Origin: Arthrobacter sp. ISL-28 | Lineage (GTDB): Bacteria; Actinomycetota; Actinomycetes; Actinomycetales; Micrococcaceae | Direction of reading: 5' to 3' | Assembly: GCF_018613875.1 (NCBI RefSeq) | Contig: NZ_JAGGPJ010000006.1 | Span: forward strand, 11,002 to 75,001 | Length of the DNA: 64,000 bases | Shown here: positions 7,581-15,979 of the stretch, piece after piece | Layout of the letters: each line of letters starts with the position of its first letter | Numbering within the stretch: position 1 is the first letter of the stretch | The notes under the pieces: generated by a model | The model's input: the letters and a program-made list of their open reading frames with translations, nothing else | What the model was told of the DNA's origin: nothing | Databases searched by the model: none | Translations under genes and position numbers: made by a program

Positions 7581-8624
7581 TTATTGCAGGGTGGCTATTG
7601 TGCCCATCCGGCTACGACTGTCTTCCGGCAGTGGCTGGGGTAACGGGAACTCGACATTGCCCCCGGTCAAAACTACAAGGGCTGGTCCGCCTCCTGGGAT
7701 ATCTCGGTTTAGCAGACCCGCCAGCGGAACGGCACCGGAAGGTTCAACCACCAATTTGAGTCGCTCCCAGATAAGACGCATGGCAGCATTTATCTCCTGG
7801 TCGCTCACCGTCACGACGGAGTGGAGGCGGCGCCTCATAATTTCGAATGTGAGTTCCCCTGGGCTGTTCGATCGAAGGGCATCGGCGACTGTTGCTGGCC
7901 CTTCAATAGATATGCGGCGGCCCAGCTTCCAGGATTGGTACGTGTCGTCGGCTCCCTCTGGCTCGACGGCAATCAGGCGTGCCGGCGAATGAGTTGCTTC
8001 GAGGGCCAGTGCGGTACCTGCCGTAAGGCCTCCACCGCCAACAGGGCACAAAACAACGTCAAGTTCGGTCATGTTCTGCTGAGTGACAGCTTCATATAAG
8101 CATGTTGATTGACCTGCAATTGTCAGCGCATGGTCGTAGGGTGGAATCTCGTGATACCCACTTGAACGGGCAATTGCGGTCGAGGCCGCATTGAGGTCGT
8201 CACTCCCCCCATCGATCATCTCGATGTGAGCGCCCTGGGCGCGCAAGCCAAATAGCTTGACCCCCAAGATGTCCTTGGGGACCACGATCGTTGCAGGAAT
8301 CCGGAGCATGCGGGCCACGTAGGCGACGGCCTGCCCATGGTTGCCGCTGGAAGCGGCGACAACTCCCGTCAACTGATCTCCAAGCTGCTCCCGTAAGGCA
8401 ACAATGTGATTCGTGGCTCCTCGCACTTTGTAGGAACCGGTGCGCTGGAGATTCTCGCATTTAAAGAAGACCTGCCGGCCGCAGAGTTGATCGATACTGG
8501 CGCTGGTCATCAGGGGTGTCTGATGAACCCACTTCGCGACTCTCGCACTGGCAGCTACGACGTCGCCAGTGCCAGGCAGGCCCGAGGGCCTGCCTGATCC
8601 CTGGACATCAGCATGGTCAGGCAT
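7581..8624 (-). CDS. PLP-dependent threonine/serine dehydratase-like enzyme (fold type II)
   Basis: A 347-residue enzyme of the TrpB-like fold. The PLP lysine is Lys66 in TGSYKVRGA, the phosphate-binding loop is VGGGGLTAG (196-203), and ASSGNHGQA (about 91-99) is the usual substrate-binding Asn loop. There is no C-terminal ACT domain, so it resembles catabolic threonine dehydratase, serine racemase and diaminopropionate ammonia-lyase relatives. The reaction expected is alpha,beta-elimination from an amino acid giving an enamine, consistent with the RidA gene two positions downstream. Its start overlaps the ureohydrolase stop by 8 bases, so the two are tightly coupled. Substrate identity is open. 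Confidence 0.85.
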   Translation of the reverse strand: MPDHADVQGSGRPSGLPGTGDVVAASARVAKWVHQTPLMTSASIDQLCGRQVFFKCENLQRTGSYKVRGATNHIVALREQLGDQLTGVVAASSGNHGQAVAYVARMLRIPATIVVPKDILGVKLFGLRAQGAHIEMIDGGSDDLNAASTAIARSSGYHEIPPYDHALTIAGQSTCLYEAVTQQNMTELDVVLCPVGGGGLTAGTALALEATHSPARLIAVEPEGADDTYQSWKLGRRISIEGPATVADALRSNSPGELTFEIMRRRLHSVVTVSDQEINAAMRLIWERLKLVVEPSGAVPLAGLLNRDIPGGGPALVVLTGGNVEFPLPQPLPEDSRSRMGTIATLQ

Positions 8625-9636
8625 TAATAGTGCTTTCGGTCAAGGAGATGGACTTGTCACCCTGTTCCCGGTCTTCTTTGAGACGCGAAGCCATGCCACC
8701 GAGCATGTAGATAGCTGCCCAAGCGGCCGTATGCGACGCCAGGGACGTGGGGTCGAGCGGGGGTAGCACTTCACAGTGATCGTAGCCAACAAGGTTGGAC
8801 TGCTGTCCCAGGTAGCGGACAGCACGGAAGAGCTCGTAGGTGGTGAGACCGTTCGGGTCAGGCGGACCGCCAGGGTTGAAGGCTGCTTCGATAACGTCGC
8901 TGCAAATCGAGACATACACTCCGTCCGTGCCTTTGCTGGCGAGCGCGTGGGCTTCCTTGATAATGGCCTCAATGCCACGATCGCGAACGTCATTGATGGT
9001 CAGGATCTGAGCCCCGACTTCTCGCGCATACTCCCATTGGCCCTTGGTGTTTCGAGGTCCCCGGATTCCCGTATGAACGATGGTCGTGGGGTCTACCAAG
9101 TCGAGTTCTGCCATCCGGTGGAACTGGCAATTCCGGGCAAACCGGTCGCCCTCGTAAACGTCCTTGTTATCAAAGTGAGCATCAAGATGAACAACACCAA
9201 TGCGCTTGCCGGTCGTCTCGGTGATGGCCTTGACAATCGGGTAGGCGATCGAATGGTCACCGCCGAAGGTTAGAGGGAATGCGCCGCCGTTGATGATCTT
9301 CGCAATGTGGCGCTCGATGCTGATAAAACTTCCAGGCTGATCCTGCATATTGACGACAACATCGCCGCAGTCGCCCAAAGTCAGCCATTCGAAAGCGTCG
9401 ATGCCATATTCGGGCTGAAAACCGCTCAGTCTTACCGACGCATCACGAATGGTCTTCGGCGCGATGATGCAGCCCGTCCATCCTGCCCACGTGGGGCTGC
9501 CTTCCCACGGAACACCACTGATTGCGATGTCGATTCCATGCAGGTCTGCAGGGTCAACGGAAGGAACCCCGAAAGCTGTTGGAGTATCCCCGTACAAAAT
9601 TTCCGTCGCCGCAGCCTCTGCGCGATAGTTTGCCAT
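8617..9636 (-). CDS. Ureohydrolase (arginase/agmatinase superfamily) with an altered metal site
   Basis: A 339-residue ureohydrolase, which would split urea from a guanidino compound. Conserved metal ligands seen: His128 in GGDHSI, and Asp152, His154 and Asp156 in HLDAHFD. The third motif, normally S-x-D-x-D, reads SICSDVIEAAFNPGG: Cys245 stands where the metal-bridging Asp is expected and Asp247 keeps the second position. A Glu in YDHCEVLPP matches the later conserved Glu. The change may mark a subgroup with different metal chemistry or a weakened enzyme. First gene of the operon; GAAAGGAAG precedes the ATG. Agmatinase, guanidinobutyrase or a new specificity are all possible. Confidence 0.85.
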   Translation of the reverse strand: MANYRAEAAATEILYGDTPTAFGVPSVDPADLHGIDIAISGVPWEGSPTWAGWTGCIIAPKTIRDASVRLSGFQPEYGIDAFEWLTLGDCGDVVVNMQDQPGSFISIERHIAKIINGGAFPLTFGGDHSIAYPIVKAITETTGKRIGVVHLDAHFDNKDVYEGDRFARNCQFHRMAELDLVDPTTIVHTGIRGPRNTKGQWEYAREVGAQILTINDVRDRGIEAIIKEAHALASKGTDGVYVSICSDVIEAAFNPGGPPDPNGLTTYELFRAVRYLGQQSNLVGYDHCEVLPPLDPTSLASHTAAWAAIYMLGGMASRLKEDREQGDKSISLTESTINA

Positions 9637-9730
9637 GCTCTTCCTTTCAATTTTCCACCCCTGGAGTTCAGCGATGGTGGCCTCATGACGAAGCCAAGTT
9701 CATGACGGACAAATGCCTTTGATCCTGTGG

Positions 9731-9766
9731 CTGGGGGCAGCGAGCCAGCGCCCGCTGCCTCCCCAG
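9731..9766 (-). terminator. GC-rich hairpin between GntR regulator and ureohydrolase operon
   Basis: CTGGGGGCAGCG pairs with CGCTGCCTCCCCAG (two-base bulge) in the 220-base gap between the regulator stop and the ureohydrolase start. No T-run follows. It may end regulator transcription; weak evidence. Confidence 0.3.
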
Positions 9767-9856
9767 AGCCATCGGGGCTGCTGGCCTAATGACCTACTCG
9801 AGAGCATCCCTAGCCTGATGCGTTGCTAAGGGCAGGAACTTACTTCATTGGTTTGG

Positions 9857-10570
9857 TCAGCTGGATGTAGATGCAGACGCCAGTCCATCAGGTGAACGGC
9901 GAATGGCGTTGATAATGAGGGCTTCGGAGTCATCGAGATACCGGCTCAACTTGATGTGCGCCTCGTGGCGGTTGCCCTGCAGCAGCAGGTCCGCGATGCC
10001 CTTGTCTCTATCTACCCACTGCATTTGGAACGAAGGTTCATCCGTCATCACCCAGTTGACCAGTCGAAGCTGTGCCAGAACATTCGCAAAAAAGGCATCC
10101 AGCCTTGCTGAGCCGTTCAGTGCAGCGACGGCCTGATGAAAGCGCAAGCTCGCAGTACTTAGCTCACTCCAATCACTTTCCGCAGCTGCTCGCCTCGCTT
10201 CCTCGATTGCGGCAGAGATGTTCAGCATCTGCGCCTCTCCAGCGCGGGAAAGGCTGTCAACGCCGGAGAGCTCGAGAGTTCTGCGAATTATGTAGATCTC
10301 ACGGGCATCGGCTTCTGATAGTCGACGAACAGCGCTTCCAGCATTCAGTCGAGTTGTAACCAGGCCCGCGGTCCCTAGTTGTTTCACCGCTTCTCGGAGG
10401 GTGTTCCGAGAAACGTCGAAGCGTTCTGCGAGCTCAAAGTCCTTCAGTCGTGCACCAGGTTTCAGGACTCCGCGGAGTATGTCATCTCGCAAAGCGGCCG
10501 CCACCCGATCGGCGGTCAGAACGTCGGCAGATCCAGCCACTTGCGATTGGCCGGAAGTCGCATTACTCAC
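9857..10570 (-). CDS. GntR-family transcriptional regulator, FadR subfamily (FCD domain)
   Basis: A 237-residue regulator. The N-terminal winged helix contains LKDFELAERFDVSRNTLREA (about 42-61), the GntR recognition unit. The C-terminal all-helical FCD domain (about 95-225) has the spaced Arg/His positions that bind an acidic ligand through a metal in this subfamily, for example RFHQAVAALNGSARLD. It lies between the leftward catabolic operon and the rightward transporter genes and is the obvious local regulator. Two copies of a 13-bp sequence, one upstream of its own start and one upstream of the binding-protein gene, are its likely operators. Ligand presumably the imported amino acid or a breakdown product. 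Confidence 0.88.
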   Translation of the reverse strand: MSNATSGQSQVAGSADVLTADRVAAALRDDILRGVLKPGARLKDFELAERFDVSRNTLREAVKQLGTAGLVTTRLNAGSAVRRLSEADAREIYIIRRTLELSGVDSLSRAGEAQMLNISAAIEEARRAAAESDWSELSTASLRFHQAVAALNGSARLDAFFANVLAQLRLVNWVMTDEPSFQMQWVDRDKGIADLLLQGNRHEAHIKLSRYLDDSEALIINAIRRSPDGLASASTSS

Positions 10571-10582
10571 GATAACTCCTTT

Positions 10583-10595
10583 TTGCTGAACAATC
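10583..10595. promoter_or_regulatory. Candidate GntR operator, copy 1 (upstream of the regulator gene)
   Basis: TTGCTGAACAATC, identical over 13 bases to the copy at 10715-10727. The core is an imperfect TTG/CAA inverted repeat. It lies 13 bases upstream of the regulator start codon, suggesting autoregulation. Confidence 0.6.
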
Positions 10596-10714
10596 CTGCT
10601 TGGTTCTAATCAAAGCACAGAGCGCTCCAACCGGCAAGAAAGCAGGTCCACACCCGCATAACGCCTGGCTTGATGGTGGGGCAGGAAAGAATTTCGGCTC
10701 GGGCATTGACGTGA

Positions 10715-10727
10715 TTGCTGAACAATC
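10715..10727. promoter_or_regulatory. Candidate GntR operator, copy 2 (upstream of the transporter genes)
   Basis: TTGCTGAACAATC, here extended to ATTG-CTGAA-CAAT, 7 bases before the binding-protein start codon at 10734. A repressor bound here would block the start of the transporter message. Confidence 0.6.
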
Positions 10728-10733
10728 GCTACT

Positions 10734-11598
10734 GTGATCCGCATGACACGGACTCCCCTATCTAGTCGGACGTCCGCCGGGTCGCTCGGCCGAAACTTCG
10801 CAATCGCTGCCGGCGCAACGGCTGCCTGCCTTCTTCTGGCTTCTTGCTCAAGCAGTGACGCTTCGAGCGGGTCGGCAGGCCAGTCGCTCGTCGTAGGGTC
10901 CGACCTGACCTACCCCCCGTATGCGTACTTCGAGGGATCAACTCCTGCCGGGTTCGACCCGGACATCACCAAAGCCATCGCGGACAAACTCCATATGAAG
11001 GTCGACTACAAGGACACACGCTTCGAGCAACTAATCCCCGGGTTGAAGTCGCGGAGCTTTGACGTAATTGCTTCCGCGCTTTACATCACTGCAGAGCGAG
11101 CCAAGGAAGTCGACTACATCCCCTACTTCTCGACTGGAAGCTCCATCCTGACCAAGGCGTCCGGCGAAAAGTTGTCTGATATTGGTGATCTTTGTGGCAA
11201 AAAAGTCGCCGTTATTAAGGGCGGCGTTCCCAGCAAGAATCTTGAAGCCGAGGCCGGTAAGTGCGTGGAATCGGGGCGAGCCGCCATCGATGCGCGTGCC
11301 TGACCCGGAGGCAACCCAAGCTTTGGTCTCAGGCCAGGTGGACGCGCAGATCAGCGATGCGGCTGTGGCGGGTCGCGTCAGTGAGAGCACACAGGGTGCC
11401 GTGAAGGTTACTAGCACCAAACTTTTGTATCCGATTCCGGTAGGCCTCGCCGTTACCAAGGGCAACACCGAGCTCAAGGGGAAGCTTGAACAGGGGCTTA
11501 AGGACCTCAAAGAGGACGGTACCTATCAGAAGCTTCTGTCCACCTACAACCTCGAGGAACCGGATGAATCCCAGGTCTCCGAGATTCTCGGCAAATAG
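10734..11598 (+). pseudogene. Polar amino acid ABC transporter substrate-binding lipoprotein, frameshifted
   Basis: The N-terminal frame has a signal peptide with lipobox LLLASC (Cys about 38), a Ser-rich tether, then the family 3 solute-binding domain (LVVGSDLTYPPYAYFEG, DVIASALYITAERAKEVDY). It stops at 11301 after GRAAIDARA. The rest of the domain continues one frame over: RVPDPEATQALVSGQVDAQI, KVTSTKLLYPIPVGLAV, to 11598. Removing one base near 11292-11295 restores a protein of about 287 residues, the normal length. Start is GTG 10734 or ATG 10743. Because the permease/ATPase gene next door is intact, a sequencing slip is as likely as true loss. Ligand class: polar or cationic amino acids. 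Confidence 0.75.
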
Positions 11599-11625
11599 CG
11601 ATACGCCAGAGAGCAGGAGTTAAAA

Positions 11626-13140
11626 ATGGATTGGAAATACACGATAAGCCTGCTGGGGTATGGCCCATTTTGGGAGGCTGCTCTGAAGGTTGTGCAACTT
11701 TCGTTGTTGGCGTGGATGATCTCCACGGTTCTGGGCATGCTCGTAGCTCTTGGCCGGCAGTCAAAGTTTCGGGTGTTGTCAGCCGCGTTAGGGACCTATG
11801 TGTGGTTATTCCGCAGTCTGCCGTTGTTGGTTTTGCTAATTTTCGTTTACAACGCACCCTCGGCTTTTCCCGAGCTAAAGCCGATTGTCGGAGATCCCTT
11901 TGTCGCCGGCTTGATCGCATTAGTGCTTTCTGAAACCGCCTATATCTCCGAAATTCACCGCGGCGGCATTCTTTCTGTAGCAAAGGGCCAGGGAGAAGCT
12001 GCCAGGGCACTGGGTCTGAGATGGCGTTCTGTACAGCTCCACGTTGTAATCCCCCAGGCGTTCCGTGTAGCTCTGCCGACCCTTGGCAATGAACTTGTGA
12101 CGATCATCAAACTTACGTCTCTGGTCTCAGCTATCGCGCTTACCGAACTCCTGATGGTGGGACAACGGTTGTATAACCAGAACTTCAAAGTGCTTGAAAC
12201 TCTCCTAGTGGTTGCGGTGTTCTACGTAATGCTCGTAACCGTCTTCGACGGCGGGTTGAAGCTGCTCGAGCGTCGACTTGACGTTGGCAATCGCCGTTCT
12301 GCAGTAACTTCATCTGCATCCGAGCCCGTCCTACTTCCAGCGCAAATCGGGCGTGAGAAAAAGGAGCACCACGGAGAAGTCCTTCTCTCGGCAAGGGGCA
12401 CGACCAAAAGCTTCGGGAGTACCCGAGTACTGGGCGGTGTTGACTTGGACGTCCACAAGGGGGAGGTGATCGCCATCATTGGACCCTCGGGGTCCGGCAA
12501 GACCACCTTCCTCCGCACATTGAACGCGATGGAAAGCATCGATGGGGGCGAAGTCCTGTTCAAAGGGGAACCCGTCGGCTACGGGAAAACAAAGACCGGA
12601 CATTATGTACCATCTCCCGACTCAGTCATCGCCGCCCAAAGGCAGCACATCGGTATGGTCTTCCAACAGTTCAATCTCTTCCCACATAAGACGGTTCTGG
12701 ACAACGTCATATTCGCCGCCGTTGACCTCGGTCGGATGTCACGGTCCGAAGCTAAGGCACACGGACTTACATTGCTCCGCAAGGTCGGGATGGGCGAGCA
12801 CGCTTCGAAATATCCCTATCAGCTTTCGGGAGGCCAGCAGCAACGTGTGGCCATCGCCCGCTCCCTGGCCCTGTCACCGGATGTCGTACTCTTCGATGAA
12901 CCAACCTCGGCACTTGATCCCGAACTGATAGACGAGGTCCTTCGAGTCATGGCTGAACTGGCCGCTGACGGGCTGACCATGGTAATCGTCACTCACGAAA
13001 TGCGGTTCGCAGAGCAAGTTGCGGATTGGGTTGTATTCATGGAGTCGGGTGTCATCGGCGAACAGGGGCCGGCGGTGGAGATATTTTCCTCCCCACGGAA
13101 GGAGCGCACCCGCACCTTTTTGGACCGCGTGAAAGTCTGA
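11626..13140 (+). CDS. Fused amino acid ABC transporter: permease plus ATPase in one chain
   Basis: A 504-residue protein joining two normally separate subunits. Residues 1-220 are a HisM-type permease with about five helices and the EAA loop GQGEAARALGLRW (121-133). Residues 250-504 are a GlnQ-type ATPase: Walker A GPSGSGKTT (286-294), Q-loop VFQQFNLFP, signature LSGGQQQR (400-407), Walker B DVVLFDEP (419-426), and the switch His in VTHEM. A linker of about 30 residues joins them. Fused forms of this kind occur in actinobacterial amino acid importers. It follows the binding-protein gene by 27 bases and completes an importer for the compound degraded by the divergent operon (inferred). Confidence 0.9.
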   Translation: MDWKYTISLLGYGPFWEAALKVVQLSLLAWMISTVLGMLVALGRQSKFRVLSAALGTYVWLFRSLPLLVLLIFVYNAPSAFPELKPIVGDPFVAGLIALVLSETAYISEIHRGGILSVAKGQGEAARALGLRWRSVQLHVVIPQAFRVALPTLGNELVTIIKLTSLVSAIALTELLMVGQRLYNQNFKVLETLLVVAVFYVMLVTVFDGGLKLLERRLDVGNRRSAVTSSASEPVLLPAQIGREKKEHHGEVLLSARGTTKSFGSTRVLGGVDLDVHKGEVIAIIGPSGSGKTTFLRTLNAMESIDGGEVLFKGEPVGYGKTKTGHYVPSPDSVIAAQRQHIGMVFQQFNLFPHKTVLDNVIFAAVDLGRMSRSEAKAHGLTLLRKVGMGEHASKYPYQLSGGQQQRVAIARSLALSPDVVLFDEPTSALDPELIDEVLRVMAELAADGLTMVIVTHEMRFAEQVADWVVFMESGVIGEQGPAVEIFSSPRKERTRTFLDRVKV

Positions 13141-13215
13141 GGTCCTAGGTGCCCAGCGTTATGGTCTTGCCTTGGAGTTGCTAGGTAACACCGCAGGCAA
13201 CAGAGGCTGGCGAGG

Positions 13216-13875
13216 TCATTTGCAAAGTGCAAGAGCCGCATCAATGACAGGGCTGATGTTGATTTTCAGACCGGAGACACCCGGATTCGCCGCCCAGATT
13301 GGATCAATGTCGAGATAGTTGCCGTGATCCTTGGCTGTGCCATTGGCTGCGTACGTCTTGCCGTCCGGAGCATCGACGACGGTGGCCACCTGCAGGTGGC
13401 GGCCGGCTACCGTGATGTCCTCACAGTGGGCCACGACGTAAGGAACTGTCAGCGGCCACTTATCTCCGAACGTGGTGCTGACGAGAAGACCTGGATCATT
13501 GGCTACCGCAGAGGGCACCTCGACCTCGGTGGGTGCCTTGGCAGCTGCTGGTGCATAGCCTGCACAGGTTTCGTCCTGTGGTTTGCCCAGTGTGACCGCG
13601 GGAAAGCTGACGACGACGTAGCCGGCGTTCCCGCCGAGCTTATCCGGACCTCCTCCTGGAGCCCAGGTGCGGTCAACGCAGATCTCGGATTCGTCAACGA
13701 CGACGCCTTTGAAAGTCATGCCCTTCCAGATGGGCGCATTGGGAAGTTCAGCCTGGGCGGCGGCCTCCGCCTTGGTCACCCGAAGAAGCGGACGAAGAAC
13801 AGCGTGGCCCTGGCCTACAAACGCGCCGACGAGATGGGTGTGCTCGTGAAGGAAGAGCCCGGCATGGGGTACCAC
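13216..13875 (-). CDS. DUF2511-domain protein, probably truncated at its N-terminus
   Basis: The C-terminal 110 residues read [38 protein letters not shown] and [15 protein letters not shown], the DUF2511 pattern. Before it, [33 protein letters not shown] and [20 protein letters not shown] form the usual companion region. These proteins are normally exported lipoproteins, but here no signal peptide is visible: the first 40 residues are the complement of another coding-like frame on the plus strand. I infer that the real 5' end was lost at a junction near 13,780-13,800 and the listed ATG is not the ancestral start. Function unknown. Confidence 0.6.
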   Translation of the reverse strand: MVPHAGLFLHEHTHLVGAFVGQGHAVLRPLLRVTKAEAAAQAELPNAPIWKGMTFKGVVVDESEICVDRTWAPGGGPDKLGGNAGYVVVSFPAVTLGKPQDETCAGYAPAAAKAPTEVEVPSAVANDPGLLVSTTFGDKWPLTVPYVVAHCEDITVAGRHLQVATVVDAPDGKTYAANGTAKDHGNYLDIDPIWAANPGVSGLKINISPVIDAALALCK

Positions 13876-14172
13876 CCGGCCGATAACGCCCCGCTAATCG
13901 GCCCCGGGCAGGTTTACGCTACGAGGACCGGCGTGATGTTCCACCCAGCGTGGTGCAGTCAGGTGGGGGAGCTGTGGGACTCAAACTCAAACCCAAGACG
14001 AATCCTGGTCGTCAACGAGGCTAGCGTAGGCACGCGGCGAAGGTGCGGCGCGTGCGACAAACAGCCGCTCATGTCTTCTTCGATTCAGAGTCAGGAGCAG
14101 TCCACGGACGCAAGCTCTTCAACGGTCTCCGCGAAGGTCCCGAAAACTTCACCGGAACCTGTCATTTCTTGA
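13804..14172 (+). CDS. Small putative zinc-ribbon protein of unknown function
   Basis: About 122 residues from GTG 13804. The middle ([50 protein letters not shown]) looks like real protein: a His-x3-Cys pair followed 40 residues later by Cys-x2-Cys would form a zinc ribbon. The last 35 residues are Ser/Thr-rich and look unconstrained, and the start overlaps the antisense DUF2511 frame, so both ends may be damaged. No ribosome site is convincing. I recall similar small proteins in Arthrobacter but cannot name the family. Confidence 0.4.
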   Translation: MALAYKRADEMGVLVKEEPGMGYHPADNAPLIGPGQVYATRTGVMFHPAWCSQVGELWDSNSNPRRILVVNEASVGTRRRCGACDKQPLMSSSIQSQEQSTDASSSTVSAKVPKTSPEPVIS

Positions 14173-14348
14173 CCCATGCTTCGAACGTCACTCCGGTTGG
14201 ATTGCTCTTGGTGCGGCACATGACATCGGCCTGACCCTCCTGCCGCTCCACCGGCCGCAGTAAGTTTCACTGAGTCAACGCGGCGTGCGAGGATGTCGCC
14301 AGACCCCCACCGATCGGAGCGGGGCGAACCAAAGTATGTGGAGGACAT

Positions 14349-15383
14349 GTGCGCGCGATTGTCATGGACCGGATCGCTGGGCCGCTGGCGGTTCAAGAAG
14401 TTGAAGAACCAAAAGTGCCGGTAGGTGGCGTGGTGATCACCGTCGCCGCCACCGGGCTGTGCCGCAGCGATTGGCACGCCTGGGCCGGTCATGACGAGAT
14501 CGCACTGCCCCACGTCCCTGGCCACGAGTTCGCCGGCGTCGTCGCCGCTGTCGGTCCCGGTGTGACGCGGTGGGCTGTCGGCGACCGCGTGACAGCGCCC
14601 TTTGTCGAGGGTTGCGGGGCCTGCGAGTGGTGCCTCTCCGGCAACGCGCAGGTCTGCCCGGAGCAGCAACAGCCAGGCTTCACCCACTGGGGTTCCTTTG
14701 CCGAACAAGTCATGATCCACGCCGCGGACACCAATCTCGTGGCAATCCCCGAAGGCGTCAGCTTCGAGGCAGCGGCCAGCCTGGGCTGCCGTTTCGCGAC
14801 CGCCTACCGTGCACTCACCGGACGGGCCCGCCTCGTCGCCGAAGAATGGGTCACCATCGTGGGGGCAGGCGGTGTGGGGCTCAGTGCCGTCATGATCGCC
14901 AAGGCGCTCGGCGGCAAGGTCATCGCCATCGACCGGAACACAGGCGCCCTCGATGCGGCGGCTTCCCTCGGCGCCGACCACGTCCTGGTCGCGGACGGCT
15001 CAGACATCCCGGCACAGGTCCACGCGATCGCGGGAGGAAGCCATGTTTCCATCGACGCCGTCGGCAGCGAGCAGACTTGCGCCGACGCGCTCCTGAGCCT
15101 TCGCCGCCGCGGCCGGCACGTCCAGGTCGGCCTACTACCGCCCGTTGAGGGTCACCCCCGCGTGCCCATGGCCCGCGTGATCGCATGGGAACTGGACGTG
15201 TTCGGAAGCCACGGAATGCCCGTGGCAGACTACCAAGGGATGCTGGCCCTGATCGAATCAGGGGCACTTGAACCTCAGAAGCTCATCGAGCGCATCATCG
15301 GCCTGGACGAGGCGGCTGACATGCTGCCACGCCTTGACACCGCGAACGTCGCGGGCATGACCATGATCGATCCGACACGCTGA
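14349..15383 (+). CDS. Zinc-dependent alcohol dehydrogenase, medium-chain family
   Basis: A 344-residue medium-chain dehydrogenase. Catalytic zinc ligands: Cys38 in GLCRSDWHAW and His-Glu in VPGHEFAG (about 60-61). Structural zinc Cys cluster in CGACEWCLSGNAQVC (about 92-106). The nucleotide-binding motif is VGAGGVGLSAVM (about 174) with Asp-Arg in AIDRNTG, suggesting NAD. The GTG at 14349 follows TGGAGGA; complete length. No neighbour points to a pathway; it sits between damaged genes and the island edge. Primary or secondary alcohol substrates both possible. Confidence 0.85.
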   Translation: MRAIVMDRIAGPLAVQEVEEPKVPVGGVVITVAATGLCRSDWHAWAGHDEIALPHVPGHEFAGVVAAVGPGVTRWAVGDRVTAPFVEGCGACEWCLSGNAQVCPEQQQPGFTHWGSFAEQVMIHAADTNLVAIPEGVSFEAAASLGCRFATAYRALTGRARLVAEEWVTIVGAGGVGLSAVMIAKALGGKVIAIDRNTGALDAAASLGADHVLVADGSDIPAQVHAIAGGSHVSIDAVGSEQTCADALLSLRRRGRHVQVGLLPPVEGHPRVPMARVIAWELDVFGSHGMPVADYQGMLALIESGALEPQKLIERIIGLDEAADMLPRLDTANVAGMTMIDPTR

Positions 15384-15770
15384 TACTTCGGACGACGAAA
15401 GATCGCTATTCTGCTGGCCAGACCTGCACCAGATAGTGCTCGGCGACCTCTGTGGCGACCAGGTGCCTCATCCGGCCGAAATCTGGCCAGCATTCCGCGC
15501 CACGCCCAATACCTGCCCACAACTGGACCAAGACCGGTCAAGATTGACCTCATTTCGTCCAGCAAAAACAGCGCTGACCGACAACGGGCCAGTTTGGGCG
15601 GAAGGTGACCAGCGATAGCCCAGAAACAGCCCGCAGCGGGACAGTCCGGCTTTCCGCTGCGTTGATGGCTAGTTTCGCTGCTGCAGAGGTGCTGAGAGCG
15701 CCCAGCCAGCCCACTCGCTTCCTATCACTGGACATCAGTGACCAGTATCCGGCCACAAGTGGCCAAGCCA

Positions 15771-15797
15771 TTGCAGCCTTCGGGCTGCAATTTTTTT
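15771..15797 (+). terminator. Strong Rho-independent terminator with UUCG loop
   Basis: TTGCAGCC-TTCG-GGCTGCAA followed by seven T. The 8-bp stem closed by C-UUCG-G is a very stable hairpin. It is 390 bases after the alcohol dehydrogenase and no intact gene lies directly before it, so the gene it once served may be deleted. Confidence 0.85.
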
Positions 15798-15929
15798 CTC
15801 CCACGCACTCTGGCGAGTGCATGCAGAAGCGGATGCGCGGTGCTAAAAGGAGCGAGGGGCGGGGGCGGTTGGCGATGCACTGGCCGCATTGCCCACTGCT
15901 CGCCAGGTGCTTCAGGAGTCCGGTTGCCT

Positions 15930-15979
15930 CGAGCTAACAAGGATCCCCCAAAGCAGATCCGGATCTCCTTGTTAGCTCG
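15930..15979. repeat. 14-bp perfect inverted repeat at the island/core junction
   Basis: CGAGCTAACAAGGA at 15930-15943 and its exact complement at 15966-15979, with a 22-base loop containing the palindrome AGATCCGGATCT. It ends 14 bases before the stop of the truncated DUF1990 gene. It may be a mobile-element end, a recombination site or a hairpin terminator; no T-run follows. Confidence 0.6.

Noticed and set aside
9731..9766. Possible attenuator in front of the ureohydrolase operon
   Set aside because: Hairpin lies outside a demonstrated leader and has no T-run; listed only as a weak terminator.
14091..14981. 296-codon minus-strand frame opposite the alcohol dehydrogenase
   Set aside because: No domain; lies mainly opposite conserved dehydrogenase sequence.
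15400..15770. IS21-like multiple end repeats (GGCCA/TGGCC motifs)
   Set aside because: Motifs are short and irregular and no transposase is present; not enough to call an element.
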